A stretch of DNA of 64,000 bases from Zafaria cholistanensis (GCF_008580665.1 NZ_BKDJ01000005.1:108316-172315), one strand, 5' to 3'. Shown: positions 18,107 to 27,721, counted from the first letter of the stretch. Notes: generated from the letters alone by a model not told the origin. Translations and numbers: made by a program.

Positions 18107-19111
18107 TCAACGGAGGGCCGTGGCAGCCGGTTCGTCGCGAGCTGGTTCGCTGACGGAGGGTCCGGCGCCGGGGCGTTCCCGGAGCTCGAGCCGGGACCGG
18201 AAGGTGCGCTCGGTTCCGGTGAGCGGGTCGGTGAAGGCGACAGAGCGGGCCAGCAGCTGCAGCGGCCGCGCATGGTCGTCCGGTGCCTTGTCCCAGAGCA
18301 CCGGATAAAAGGGGTCGTTGAGGATGCCCAGTCCCAGCGCCGCCATATGCACGCGCAGCTGGTGGGTCTTCCCGGTGCGCGGGCGCAGCAGGAAATGACC
18401 CACGGCGGTGCCGGCATGGGTGCCTGCGCTCGTCCCGGTGCGGACCAGGTCAATGCCGCTTTCCGCGTTCGGCTCCCCGTCCTCGACGATCGCCAGCAGG
18501 TGGCCTTTGCGCTTGGTCATCCGGTTGCCGTAGGTGAGGGGGAACTCCAGGCCCTCCGGCACCACGCCGTGAGGGAGTGCGCTGACGCACTCGTATTCCT
18601 TGCGGATGGCGCGGCGCTCGAACAGCGTCTGGTACGCGCCGCGCGTTTGCGGGTTGGTGGAGAACAGGATCACCCCGGCGGTGGCGCGGTCCAGCCGGTG
18701 CATCGGGATCAGGTCCGGCAGCCCCAACCGGTTGCGGAGCCTGACCAGCGCCGATTCCTGCACAAAGCGCCCGCCCGGGGTGGTGGGCAGGAAGTGCGGC
18801 TTGTCCACCACCAGCAGGTCCCCGTCCTGGAAGAGGATGTCCTCGGTGAACGGGACCGGCTCCTCAACGGGCAGGTTGCGGTAATACCAAAGGAACTCGT
18901 GGCCGCCCAGCGGGGTGGCGGCATTCAGCGGCTCGCCGCCTAGGCCCACGACTTCGCCGGTCTCGAAGCGGCGCACGATTCCGTCCGGGTCCACGTGCCC
19001 GAAGCGGTGGAGCACATAGTCCATTACGGTTCCCCACGGGCCCTCTTGGGGAAGGCGCAGGCGGGTCGCGTTGACGCCGTCGCGCACGGGAAGGGGGGAT
19101 TGCATGGCCAT
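18107..19111 (-). CDS. RluA-family pseudouridine synthase
   Basis: A 334-aa enzyme. The catalytic motif 'MHRLDRATAGVILFS' carries the family Asp; 'DGDLLVVDKPHFLPTTPGG' and 'RPRTGKTHQLRVHMAALGLG' are the other RluA-type marks. It should convert uridine to pseudouridine in rRNA or tRNA; the target cannot be read from sequence. The N terminus is longer than in small RluA enzymes and has no clear S4 domain. The ATG at 19111 was chosen (a second at 19105 is possible); the frame is open further up but only in high-GC filler. The C terminus is a short Pro/Glu-rich tail. Confidence 0.88.
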   Translation of the reverse strand: MAMQSPLPVRDGVNATRLRLPQEGPWGTVMDYVLHRFGHVDPDGIVRRFETGEVVGLGGEPLNAATPLGGHEFLWYYRNLPVEEPVPFTEDILFQDGDLLVVDKPHFLPTTPGGRFVQESALVRLRNRLGLPDLIPMHRLDRATAGVILFSTNPQTRGAYQTLFERRAIRKEYECVSALPHGVVPEGLEFPLTYGNRMTKRKGHLLAIVEDGEPNAESGIDLVRTGTSAGTHAGTAVGHFLLRPRTGKTHQLRVHMAALGLGILNDPFYPVLWDKAPDDHARPLQLLARSVAFTDPLTGTERTFRSRLELRERPGAGPSVSEPARDEPAATALR

Positions 19112-19262
19112 GGGTTCCAGTGTCCCACGGGCCGGGGCGCGCTTGCCCACCCGTGCTGTCACCGGCCCGTGCGGTCGGTGACCCGTACTGTTCCCCGGCC
19201 TTGCTGTTCCGGGCGCCCGCCGTGCCGGATCCGCGCTGTCCACGGTCCCGGCACGGCGCCGG

Positions 19263-20057
19263 CTACTCCTCCGTCTGGCAGCGCGGGCAGAAATAGATGT
19301 CCCGCTCGCCGGCGGCCGGGCCGAGCGCGGGGTCACCCAGCTTCTGCTTGGAGACCGGGGTCCCGCAGCGCTGGCAGGGCTCGCCCGCCCGCCCGTACAC
19401 CCAATACGGGTCCCTGCTGGCCGAACCGGTGGTCACGCGCCGGGCGCGGTCCTTGTTGGCGTGCAGCAGCTTGTGCGCCAGCTCCACCATGTGGGGCAGG
19501 TCCTCCACCTCGCCCACCGGGGTCAACGGGTGGGTCCTGGTGAGGAACAGCAGTTCGCACCGGTAGATGTTGCCCAGCCCGGACATGAGCTTCTGGTCCA
19601 GCAGGGCCAGCCCAATCGGCCGCTGGGGGTCCGAACCCAGCCGCCGCTCGGCCTCGGCCGGGTCCCAGGAATGCCCCAGCGGGTCCGGCCCCAGGTGCCC
19701 GACCGCCTCGGGCTCATCCGCGGTGCGGATCACCCGCAAAAAGCCCAGCTCGAACCCGACCGCCTGGAAGTCGGCGTTCTTGAGGACGCAGCGGGCCTTC
19801 ACCGAGGGGGCCCGCCAACGCTCGCCGGGTGCGTAGACGTCCCAGTGGCCCTCCATCATCAGGTGCGTGTGGATGCTCAGGTCCCCGGCCCGGATCAGCA
19901 GGTGCTTGCCGCGGGACACCACTGACTTCACCACGGCACCGGAGAGATCCAGTGTGGCGTATTGCGGTACGCGGAAGTCGCTGGACAGCAGGGGCCGGCC
20001 GCTGAGCGCGGCGTCGAGGCGGCGGGCCGCCCGGTAGACGGTATCTCCCTCAGGCAT
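19263..20057 (-). CDS. Fpg/Nei-family DNA glycosylase (Nei2-like)
   Basis: A 264-aa base-excision repair enzyme. The start 'MPEGDTVYRAAR' places the catalytic Pro and Glu directly after Met, which fixes the start at 20057. 'VVSRGKHLLIRAGDLSIHTHL' holds the family Lys and His, 'LLDQKLMSGLGNIYRCELLF' is the helix-two-turns-helix region, and the C terminus has a zinc finger 'CQRCGTPV' ... 'FCPRCQ'. Family members remove oxidised pyrimidines and nick the abasic site. GAGGTGA precedes the ATG. It lies 38 nt downstream of the lhr gene and is probably co-transcribed with it, so the two likely act in one repair route. Confidence 0.92.
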   Translation of the reverse strand: MPEGDTVYRAARRLDAALSGRPLLSSDFRVPQYATLDLSGAVVKSVVSRGKHLLIRAGDLSIHTHLMMEGHWDVYAPGERWRAPSVKARCVLKNADFQAVGFELGFLRVIRTADEPEAVGHLGPDPLGHSWDPAEAERRLGSDPQRPIGLALLDQKLMSGLGNIYRCELLFLTRTHPLTPVGEVEDLPHMVELAHKLLHANKDRARRVTTGSASRDPYWVYGRAGEPCQRCGTPVSKQKLGDPALGPAAGERDIYFCPRCQTEE

Positions 20058-20095
20058 GGGTAATCACCTCGGTGACTTTGGACAACGTGTTCGGA

Positions 20096-23000
20096 TCATG
20101 CACGGAATTTCACTCCGTTCGGTGACGAATAGAACCCCGCGTCCAGCAGGGCGGTGGCAACGCCTGAATCCAGAATGGACCCCCCGTTGACCTTCTCCAC
20201 TGTCATCTTAGTCACATTCGCGGTGCGCAGGGCGGAAACCAGCGAAATCGCGGCGGCCGCGAGTTCGGCGGGTTCCTCGGTGAACGCCAAAAGCGTCTTG
20301 CCGCCGCGTTCCATGTACAGTGCCAGCGCGCCGTCCACGAGGACGACGACGGCCCCGGCCTTGCGTCCGGGCCGGTGCCCGGTGGGGGTCGCCCCGCCGG
20401 CGCCCGCCTCCGGTCCGGCTTCCGGGGAAGGCCAGGGCAGTGCCGCGCCGTACGGGTTGGCCGGATCGGTCGCAGCCAGTGCCAGCGCCTCGGGCCGGCG
20501 CGCCGCGGCATCCAGGTCCGCGTCCCGCACCTGCCCGCGGAGCCGGTCCACGGTGGCCGGCACCGAGAACTGGGCGGCGCCGAGGCGTTCGATGAAGTAG
20601 CCCCGGCGGGCCCGCCCGGCCTCCTCCAGCCGTGCCAGCACCTTGTACATCAGGGCAAAGCCGCCGGGCACGTTCTCCGCCACCACGGACCCACGGGTCA
20701 GGACACCGTACCGGTCCAGCAGGTACTCGGCAGCGGCGTGGGCGCGCACCGTGGGATCCGGCTCCGGCGCCGGCAGCAGGCTCCACCGGCCCGCCGCCCG
20801 CGCCGCCAGCGGCGCGCCGCCACCCAGCCGTCCGGCGTCGTTCCCCAAACCCGATCCCAGACCCAGCCCTGAGCCCGGACGCAGGCCCGCCCCGATGCCC
20901 GCCCCCGTGCCGGAGCCGCCCCGCAGGCCGCCGGAGAGCCCCCGCAGCCGTCCCGCCCGCGCCGGCCGGGCGCGCGGGGTGCCCGGGCGCTGCCGGTGGG
21001 CCGTATGCCCGCCGCCGAGCAGCCCGCGCACCGGGGCGAAGGTGTCGTTGCCGAGGCGCCCGGCCCAGGCCAGCTCCCACAGGGCATCGAGCAGGGCCTC
21101 CTCGGAGGGCAGCTCCGGCCCGGGACCGCCGTGGTCCCGGGCCCACGGCCCGCCCACCTGCTCCCGCAGCTGCCGGAAGAAGAACGCTCCGCCGCCGGCC
21201 AAAGCGTCCAGGATCCGCTGCTGCAGCGGGTTGGGCTCGAAGTCGGACTGCGGGGCCAGGGTCAGCGGGGCGGTCTCGGCCAGGTGCAGGGCGATCCACC
21301 CGTCGTTCCCGGAAAGCGCTCCCGTCCCGGACCAAAGGACCTCCCCGGTGGCCATCAATTCGTCCAGCATCGCCGGGCGGTAGTCGTGCACCCGCGCCGG
21401 CAGCACCCAGGACTCCCACGCGCTCGCCGGCACCGGCACCCCGGAGAGCTGGTCCACCACGGTGGCCACGCCGTCGAGCCCGCGCAGGTTCTCCCCGACG
21501 TACTGCCAGCCGGGCAGGAAACGCCCGTAGGTGGCCGCGTCCACCGGTTCCACTTCGGCGCGCAGCGCCGCCAGCGAGCGGCGGCGGATCCGGCGCAGCA
21601 CCTCGGCGTCGCACCACTCCTCGCCGGCGGTGCCCCCGCCTTCGCCCGGCCGGAACTCTCCTTCCAGGACGCGTCCCTCGGTGGCGAGCCGGCGCAGCAC
21701 GGCAAGCACGACGGCGGGTCCCAGCCCCAGCCGCGCCGCGGCCTCCGGCGCGGTGAACGGCCCGTGGGTCCGCGCATAGCGGCCCACCAGGTCCCCGAGC
21801 GGGTCCGCGACCGGTTCGACGAAGGCCAGCGGCACCCCCATCGGCAGCGGCACCCCCAGCGCGTCGCGCAGCCGGGAGGCGTCCTCGATCGCGGCATGGA
21901 CTTCGCGGCCGGCAATGTGGACCTTCAGGGCGCGGTTGCTGCGCACGAGCTCGCCGGCATAGTGCCGCGCCGTGGCCTCGGCAGTTTCGGCGGCCCCGTC
22001 AACGCCGGCCACCCCGGACGCGTCCCCGGCGGTGGTGCCGGCCTCCGGGACCAGGCGCTGGGCGATTTCCCCGACGGTGAGCGGGCCCAGCAGGCGCAGC
22101 AGGTCCGCGGTCCCCTCCAGGCCCTTGAGCTGGCGGTCGGGGGTCAGGCGCTGGAGCTGGGCCTCGGTGTCCGCGATGACTTGGGGATCGAGCAGTTCGC
22201 GCAGCTCCGTGCGGCCCAACAGGTCACCCAGCAGTCCCGGGTCCAGGGACAGCGCGGCGGCGCGGCGCTCAGCCAGCGGGGAGTCGCCCTCGTAGAGGAA
22301 CTGGGCCACGTAGCCGAACAGCAGCGACTGGGCGAACGGCGAGGGCTGGGCGGTGGTGGTCTCCACCATGCGCAGCTTCCGCGCCTCGATCTCCGCGGCG
22401 ATCCCGCGCAGCGCAGGCAGGTCGTAGACATCCTGCAGGCACTCACGCACCGTCTCGAGAATGATCGGGAAGCTGGGATATTTGCGGGCTACGTCCAGCA
22501 GTTGGGCCGACCGCTGGCGCTGCTGCCACAGGGGACTGCGCTTGGCGGGGTTCTGCCGCGGCAGCAGCAGGGCCCGCGCCGCGCACTCGCGGAAGCGGGA
22601 GGCGAACAGGGCGGAGCCGCCCACCTCGTTGGTGACGATCGCATCCAGCTCGTCCGCGTCGAAGAGGAACATCTCCGCCCCGGGCGGCTCGTCCTCCATC
22701 ATCGGCACGCGCAGCACGATTCCGTCGTCCGAGGCCATCGCGGACCCGTCCAGCCCGTAGCGCGCGTGCAGCCGGGCCCCGACGGCCAGTGCCCATGGTG
22801 CGTGCACCGGCATCCCGAAGGGCGAGTGCAGCACTACCCGCCAGTCGCCGAGTTCGTCCCGGAACCGCTCCACCACCAGGGTCCGGTCGCTGGGCACCAC
22901 GGAGGTGGCCTCCTGCTGCTCGCGCAGGTAGGACAGCAGGTTGGCTGCCGCCCACGGGTCCAGGCCGGCGGCCTTCAACCGGGCGCCGGCGTCGTCCGCG

Positions 23001-25144
23001 GCGGCCAGCTCGCGCCGGAAGGCGCCCAGCGCACGGCCCAGCTCCACCGGGCGGCCCAGGCCGTCACCCTTCCAAAACGGCAGCTTGCCGGGCTGGCCGA
23101 AGGCGGGGGACACCAGCACCCGGTCGTGGGTGATGTCCTCGATCCTCCAGCTGGTGGCCCCGAGCGCGAAGACATCGCCCACCCGTGACTCGTAGACCAT
23201 TTCCTCGTCGAGTTCGCCGACCCGGCGCCCGCCCTTGGCGGTGTCCTCGGAACCGACCAGGTAGACCCCGAAGAGGCCGCGGTCGGGGATGGTTCCGCCG
23301 CTGGTCACGGCCAGGCGCTGGGCCCCCGGGCGGCCGGTGATGGTTCCGGCCTCGCGGTCCCAGACGATGCGCGGGCGCAGTTCGGCAAACTCGTCGGAGG
23401 GGTACTTGCCGGCCAGCAGGTCCAGTGTGGCCTCGAACGCGGAGCGCGGCAGGGCGGCGAATGGCGCCGCGCGGCGCACGACGTCGAACCACTCTTCCGT
23501 ATCCAGGTCGCCGAGCGCGCACGCGGCGACGGTCTGCTGCGCCAGGATGTCCAGCGGGTTGGCCGGGACCGAGAGCGGCTCGATCCGGCCGGCAAGCATG
23601 AGTTCCACCGCCACGGCGGTGTTGACCAGGTCCCCGCGGTGCTTGGGGAAAAAGACGCCGCGGCTGGTTTCGCCCACCTGGTGGCCGGCGCGGCCCACGC
23701 GCTGCAGGCCGGAGGCGACCGACTGCGGGGACTCAACCTGGATCACCAGGTCCACCAGGCCCATGTCGATGCCCAGTTCCAGGCTGCTGGTCGCCACGAC
23801 ACAGCGCAGCCGCCCGGATTTGAGGTCGTCCTCGATCCCGGCGCGCTGTTCCTTGGAGACGGATCCGTGGTGGGCCCGGGCCAGCAGGGGTTCGGCCCCG
23901 GAGCTCTGCCCGGCCTGGGCCATCATTTCGGCGGGGGGCATTTCGGCGGGGGAGCGGACGGGGGAGGCCTTCAGCAGGGGCTGTCCGGGGATCAGCGCCA
24001 CCGCCGCGGAACCCAAACCCGGCGCGCCGGAGCCTGCCTCCCCGGCCGCGGATGCCTGCTCCCCGGAGGCGGCTGCCTGGGCCAGGAGGGAGCGCTCGGC
24101 GTGGATCTCGTTGAGCCGGCCGGTGAGCCGTTCGGCCAGGCGGCGCGAGTTGGCGAAGACGATCGTGGACCGGTTGGCCTCGATCAGGTCCACGATCCGT
24201 TCCTCGACGTGCGGCCAGATGCTCGCCTGCGGCTGGAGCCCGCTGGCCGGACCGAGGTCGTGCGCGGCGGCCGCGGCGGGCAGGTCGGTCATGTCTTCGA
24301 CCGGGACCGTAACTGTCAGTTCCCAGGTCTTGGCCGCCGCCGGGGCGATGATGCGCACCGGGTGGGCGCCACCAAGGAAGCGGGCGACCTCCTCGCGCGG
24401 TTCGACCGTTGCGGAGAGGCCGATGCGCTGGGCGGGCCTGCGCAGCAGGGCGTCCAGCCGCTCCAGCGAGACGGACAGGTGGGCGCCGCGCTTGGTGCCG
24501 GCCACCGCGTGAACCTCGTCCAGGATCACGGTGTCCACGCCGGTGAGCGTTTCCCGCGCCCGGGAGGTCAGCATCAGGAAGAGCGACTCGGGGGTGGTGA
24601 TGAGGATATCCGGCGGGTTGGTCAGCAGCTTCCTGCGGTCCGACGCCGGGGTGTCGCCCGAGCGGACGCCCACGGTGAGCTCCGGGGCGGGCAGCCCGAT
24701 CCGCTTGGCGGTCTGCGTGATGCCGATCAGCGGGGCGCGCAGGTTCCGCTCCACGTCCACGCCCAGTGCCTTCAGTGGGGAGATATAGAGAATGCGGGTC
24801 TTGCGCTTGGGCGCCTTTGTCCGGGTGGTTCCGGTGCTGGAGTCCCCGGCCGCGGCCGGTGGAAACTGCGCGGGCAGGGGTGGGGCCGGCAGGGTTTGTG
24901 CCGGTGGGTGTGGGACCTGGTCGGGCGGCGCGCTGCGCAGGAACGAATCCAGCGCCCAGAGGAAGGCCGAAAGCGTCTTGCCGGAACCGGTGGGGGCGAT
25001 GACCAGCGCGTTTGCTCCCGAGGAGACGGCGTCCCAGGCGCCCACTTGGGCCGCCGTCGGCGCGTCGAAAGCGCCCGTGAACCACTCGCGGGTTGCGGGC
25101 GTGAACCTCTCCAGGACCGCCTCGGCGGATATCTTCCCAGCCAT
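20096..25144 (-). CDS. lhr: Lhr-type ATP-dependent helicase
   Basis: A 1682-aa superfamily-2 helicase, longer than the usual 1500-1600. Walker A is 'APTGSGKT', the DEAH-type box is 'DEVH', and 'SAT', 'TSSLELGID' and 'QRVGRAGH' are motifs III, V and VI. The long C-terminal part matches the Lhr-specific region. Known Lhr is a 3'-5' single-strand translocase that unwinds RNA:DNA hybrids and is damage-induced in mycobacteria. Two low-complexity insertions account for the extra length: an Ala/Gly/Ser one between motifs Ia and IV, and a Gly/Arg/Leu-rich one near residues 1395-1445 (about 20810-20960). The ATG at 25144 has TAGGCT 7 nt upstream; the GTG at 25174 is less likely. The Nei-type glycosylase gene follows. 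Confidence 0.92.
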   Translation of the reverse strand: MAGKISAEAVLERFTPATREWFTGAFDAPTAAQVGAWDAVSSGANALVIAPTGSGKTLSAFLWALDSFLRSAPPDQVPHPPAQTLPAPPLPAQFPPAAAGDSSTGTTRTKAPKRKTRILYISPLKALGVDVERNLRAPLIGITQTAKRIGLPAPELTVGVRSGDTPASDRRKLLTNPPDILITTPESLFLMLTSRARETLTGVDTVILDEVHAVAGTKRGAHLSVSLERLDALLRRPAQRIGLSATVEPREEVARFLGGAHPVRIIAPAAAKTWELTVTVPVEDMTDLPAAAAAHDLGPASGLQPQASIWPHVEERIVDLIEANRSTIVFANSRRLAERLTGRLNEIHAERSLLAQAAASGEQASAAGEAGSGAPGLGSAAVALIPGQPLLKASPVRSPAEMPPAEMMAQAGQSSGAEPLLARAHHGSVSKEQRAGIEDDLKSGRLRCVVATSSLELGIDMGLVDLVIQVESPQSVASGLQRVGRAGHQVGETSRGVFFPKHRGDLVNTAVAVELMLAGRIEPLSVPANPLDILAQQTVAACALGDLDTEEWFDVVRRAAPFAALPRSAFEATLDLLAGKYPSDEFAELRPRIVWDREAGTITGRPGAQRLAVTSGGTIPDRGLFGVYLVGSEDTAKGGRRVGELDEEMVYESRVGDVFALGATSWRIEDITHDRVLVSPAFGQPGKLPFWKGDGLGRPVELGRALGAFRRELAAADDAGARLKAAGLDPWAAANLLSYLREQQEATSVVPSDRTLVVERFRDELGDWRVVLHSPFGMPVHAPWALAVGARLHARYGLDGSAMASDDGIVLRVPMMEDEPPGAEMFLFDADELDAIVTNEVGGSALFASRFRECAARALLLPRQNPAKRSPLWQQRQRSAQLLDVARKYPSFPIILETVRECLQDVYDLPALRGIAAEIEARKLRMVETTTAQPSPFAQSLLFGYVAQFLYEGDSPLAERRAAALSLDPGLLGDLLGRTELRELLDPQVIADTEAQLQRLTPDRQLKGLEGTADLLRLLGPLTVGEIAQRLVPEAGTTAGDASGVAGVDGAAETAEATARHYAGELVRSNRALKVHIAGREVHAAIEDASRLRDALGVPLPMGVPLAFVEPVADPLGDLVGRYARTHGPFTAPEAAARLGLGPAVVLAVLRRLATEGRVLEGEFRPGEGGGTAGEEWCDAEVLRRIRRRSLAALRAEVEPVDAATYGRFLPGWQYVGENLRGLDGVATVVDQLSGVPVPASAWESWVLPARVHDYRPAMLDELMATGEVLWSGTGALSGNDGWIALHLAETAPLTLAPQSDFEPNPLQQRILDALAGGGAFFFRQLREQVGGPWARDHGGPGPELPSEEALLDALWELAWAGRLGNDTFAPVRGLLGGGHTAHRQRPGTPRARPARAGRLRGLSGGLRGGSGTGAGIGAGLRPGSGLGLGSGLGNDAGRLGGGAPLAARAAGRWSLLPAPEPDPTVRAHAAAEYLLDRYGVLTRGSVVAENVPGGFALMYKVLARLEEAGRARRGYFIERLGAAQFSVPATVDRLRGQVRDADLDAAARRPEALALAATDPANPYGAALPWPSPEAGPEAGAGGATPTGHRPGRKAGAVVVLVDGALALYMERGGKTLLAFTEEPAELAAAAISLVSALRTANVTKMTVEKVNGGSILDSGVATALLDAGFYSSPNGVKFRA

Positions 25145-25229
25145 TGCCCCCAGCCTACGCCCGGCCTCCGACACTGTGCCGCAGCAACCGGGAAGACCCC
25201 TGGGCGGGGGTTGAATCCGGGGCGCGGGG

Positions 25230-25688
25230 TCAGACGTGGTGGTAGGGGCGGCCGCCGGCGATTTCCTGCGCCCGGTAGAGCTGTTCAGCCAGGATCAGCC
25301 GCACCAGCTGGTGGGGAAACACCAGCTGGGACAGGCTCCACACGAAGTCCGCGCGCCGGTGCACGGAGGCGTCCACCCCGTAGGCGCCGCCGATCACCAG
25401 TGTGACGGGGCGCGAGGTATCCAGCGGCCGCTGCAGGGTGGCGGCCAGCGTGGGTGAGTCGATGTTCCGGCCGCGCTCGTCCAGCAGGACCAGGAAATCC
25501 TGCGGCGTGATCCTGGAAAGGATCCGCTCCGACTCCTCGGCGCGCGCCGCGTCCCCCTCGCGGGCCGAATGCGGGAGCAGGAGCCAGGAGACGTCGAAGG
25601 GCTTCTTCATGCGCTTGCCATAGCGTTCAATGCCCTCGGAGACCCAGGACTCGTGCTTCTTGCCGATGGCGAGGATACGCAGTGACAT
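25230..25688 (-). CDS. rlmH: 23S rRNA pseudouridine-1915 N3-methyltransferase RlmH
   Basis: A 152-aa SPOUT-class methyltransferase that methylates pseudouridine 1915 in helix 69 of 23S rRNA. 'VTLVIGGAYGVDASVHRRA' is the knot region that binds S-adenosylmethionine, and 'SLSQLVFPHQLVRLILAEQL' with 'YRAQEIAGGRPYHHV' is the conserved C terminus. The ATG at 25688 gives the expected length; 11 codons of open frame upstream were left out. Lies 85 nt upstream of the lhr start on the same strand. Confidence 0.96.
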   Translation of the reverse strand: MSLRILAIGKKHESWVSEGIERYGKRMKKPFDVSWLLLPHSAREGDAARAEESERILSRITPQDFLVLLDERGRNIDSPTLAATLQRPLDTSRPVTLVIGGAYGVDASVHRRADFVWSLSQLVFPHQLVRLILAEQLYRAQEIAGGRPYHHV

Positions 25689-25791
25689 GGGCACTATTTT
25701 CGCAGGTGCCGGACGGGCCACTGCACTGGGCTGTCCTTTCCTGTCCTGTCCGTCACTCCACTGTCCCGCCAGGTCCGCCTAAAGTGGTGGG

Positions 25792-26553
25792 GTGCCCCTG
25801 ATGAATCCGCTTCCTGCTCCGCTCCGGCGCCTCGTCGCGGCCCTGGCCCCGCGGATGGGTCCCTACGCCGCCATGTGGGCGACCCTGGCCGTGGGCGTCA
25901 CCGCGGTGCTGGCCCTGACCGCCCTTGCTGCCGAGATCTACGAAGACGTCACCGAATCCGCCGGGGTTTCCGGCCTTGACCTGCCGATCCTCGGGCTGAT
26001 GATGGCCGGGCGCACGCCGGAACTGGCAGCGGCCGGGACCGCGTTCACGAACCTCGGCGGCCGGGTGGGATCGACGCTGATCGCCCTTGCGGCCCTGGTG
26101 GTGCTTTCGCTGGTCTCGCGGTCCTGGCGCCCCACGATCCTTCTTGCCGCGGCCGCGGGCGGATCGCTGCTCATGACGGTGGTGGGCAAGGACGTGACCG
26201 GGCGGACCCGTCCGGACACCGCGATGGCGGTTCCGCCGTTCGAGACCTCCCCGTCCTTTCCCAGCGGCCACACGCTGAACACCACCGCCATCATGATGGT
26301 GGTGGCGTACCTGGCCTGCCTGCTGGTGCGCCGCGCCTGGGTCCGCACCGCGGTCATCCTCGCTTGTGGGGCATTCGTGCTGGGGATGGGCCTGAGCCGC
26401 GTGTTCCTTGGCCACCACTGGTTCACGGATGTGCTGGCCGCCTGGGCGCTGGGGCTGGCGTGGGCGGCAATGGTGATCCTGGCCCACCGGGTCTTCCACA
26501 CCATGCGCCAGGTACGGGCGAAGGCCGGGATCGACGACGGCGGCGGCCGCTGA
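25792..26553 (+). CDS. PAP2-family phosphatase
   Basis: A 253-aa membrane protein with about six helices and the complete three-part PAP2 active site: 'KDVTGRTRP' (KxxxxxxRP), 'PSGH' and 'SRVFLGHHWFTDV' (SRxxxxxHxxxD). The family removes phosphate from phosphatidic acid, undecaprenyl pyrophosphate or similar lipids at the outer membrane face; which one is not visible. The GTG at 25792 is preferred because TAAAGT (25780-25785) ends 6 nt upstream, pointing to leaderless initiation; an ATG at 25801 is the alternative. The gene ends before the bidirectional hairpin at 26607-26654. Confidence 0.9.
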   Translation: MPLMNPLPAPLRRLVAALAPRMGPYAAMWATLAVGVTAVLALTALAAEIYEDVTESAGVSGLDLPILGLMMAGRTPELAAAGTAFTNLGGRVGSTLIALAALVVLSLVSRSWRPTILLAAAAGGSLLMTVVGKDVTGRTRPDTAMAVPPFETSPSFPSGHTLNTTAIMMVVAYLACLLVRRAWVRTAVILACGAFVLGMGLSRVFLGHHWFTDVLAAWALGLAWAAMVILAHRVFHTMRQVRAKAGIDDGGGR

Positions 26554-26581
26554 CCGGCACCGTCCCGGCCGGGGCCGGTCC

Positions 26582-26616
26582 GGAACGGCGGAAGGGCCTG
26601 GAACGGCGGAAGGGCC
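26582..26616. repeat. Two copies of a 17-bp direct repeat
   Basis: GGAACGGCGGAAGGGCC occurs at 26582-26598 and again at 26600-26616, just downstream of the PAP2 gene. The second copy forms part of the left arm of the terminator hairpin that follows, so the repeat may have arisen by duplication of the hairpin arm. Confidence 0.8.
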
Positions 26617-26654
26617 CCACTCCCTTGGTTTTCCAAGGAGGCGGGGCCCTTCCG
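26607..26654. terminator. Bidirectional terminator hairpin
   Basis: A 12-bp perfect outer stem (26607-26618 with 26643-26654) encloses an inner stem CCTTGG/CCAAGG with a TTTT loop. It lies between the plus-strand PAP2 gene and the minus-strand tRNA-Ser gene and can serve both. Confidence 0.75.
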
Positions 26655-26659
26655 GCTGG

Positions 26660-26747
26660 CGGTGACGGAGGGATTTGAACCCTCGGTACGGGGTTACCGT
26701 ACACAACATTTCGAGTGTTGCACCTTCGGCCGCTCGGACACGTCACC
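26660..26747 (-). tRNA. tRNA-Ser (anticodon CGA)
   Basis: The 88-nt minus-strand sequence folds as a class II tRNA: acceptor GGTGACG/CGTCACC, anticodon stem CAACA/TGTTG with loop CTCGAAA (anticodon CGA), a long variable arm with GTACGG/CCGTAC pairing, T loop TTCAAAT, and G73, the serine discriminator. CCA is not encoded. Confidence 0.97.
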
Positions 26748-26817
26748 AGACCCGGCCACTCTACCGGAAGTTCCCGCCCGCCCCCAAAACGGAGTGGTTC
26801 AGGTGCAGAATGGGAGC

Positions 26818-27711
26818 ATGGCTGTCGGGCGCAGCGGGGCCGGCGGCGAGGGTCCCGGAAGGACGCCGCGGGGTGACCAACGCCCGGTGGCCTTCGTCCT
26901 GGGCGGCGGCGGGATTCGCGGAGCCGTGCAGGTGGGCATGCTTGGGGCGCTCTTCGAGGCGGGGGTCGTCCCGGACCTGATTGTCGGCACGTCCATCGGG
27001 GCCATCAACGGCGCGATTGCCGCCAGCGACCCCTCTCCTGCGGTGATTGACAAGCTCGTGGGGGCGTGGACGTCGCCGGCCGCACGGGCCGTTTACGGCA
27101 CCTCCTTCAGCCAGCGGCTGCGCACGTTCGCGAGCAGCCGCACCCACCTGAATTCCCCGGAACCGCTGCGCCGCCTCCTGGCGGATGCCCTTGGCGAGAA
27201 TGCCACCTTCGAGGGCCTGGCGGTGCCGCTGATGGTGGGAGCCGCCAACATCGAACGGGCCTCGGAGCACTGGTTCCATTCGGGGCCGCTCATCGACGCC
27301 GTCATGGCATCCTCCTCCGTCCCGGGACTCCTGCCTCCAACGCGGGTGGAAGGGGAGCACTACATCGACGGGGGGATCGTGAACTCGATCCCGATCGAGC
27401 AGGCCGTGACGGCGGGGGCACGGACCATCTACGTGCTGCAGGTGGGCCGGGTGGAGCAGCCGCTGAGCGCTCCCCGGGGTGCCCTGGAGACTGCGAAGGT
27501 GGCCTTCGAGGTGGCCCGCAGGCACCGCTACGCCAGGGACATGAGGCTGTTGCCCGAAGGCGTGGACGTGCATGTCCTGCCCACCGGCGGCGCCATCGAG
27601 GGGGACGAGAAACTGGGGTCCTACCGCCGCATGGGCCCCACCCTGCTGCGCATCGAACAGGCCCGCGCCGCGTCCGGGCAGTACATCGCCTCGTTCCTCC
27701 CACGTCCGTGA
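26818..27711 (+). CDS. Patatin-like phospholipase
   Basis: A 297-aa hydrolase. It has the oxyanion-hole motif 'LGGGGIRGAVQVG', the nucleophile in 'GTSIGAING' (GxSxG) and the catalytic Asp in 'YIDGGIVNSIP'. Family members hydrolyse acyl chains from phospholipids or lysophospholipids. There is no signal peptide, so a cytoplasmic or inner-face role is likely. The ATG at 26818 was chosen; a GTG at 26803 with GGAG 8 nt upstream is a serious alternative and would add five residues. The acyltransferase gene follows after 10 nt, suggesting one operon that removes and re-adds acyl chains. Confidence 0.9.
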   Translation: MAVGRSGAGGEGPGRTPRGDQRPVAFVLGGGGIRGAVQVGMLGALFEAGVVPDLIVGTSIGAINGAIAASDPSPAVIDKLVGAWTSPAARAVYGTSFSQRLRTFASSRTHLNSPEPLRRLLADALGENATFEGLAVPLMVGAANIERASEHWFHSGPLIDAVMASSSVPGLLPPTRVEGEHYIDGGIVNSIPIEQAVTAGARTIYVLQVGRVEQPLSAPRGALETAKVAFEVARRHRYARDMRLLPEGVDVHVLPTGGAIEGDEKLGSYRRMGPTLLRIEQARAASGQYIASFLPRP

Positions 27712-27721
27712 AGTCCCCGCC

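Noticed and set aside
20996-23188. 730-codon plus-strand frame inside lhr
   Set aside because: Antisense of a well-supported helicase; composition is typical of a shadow frame and there is no start signal.
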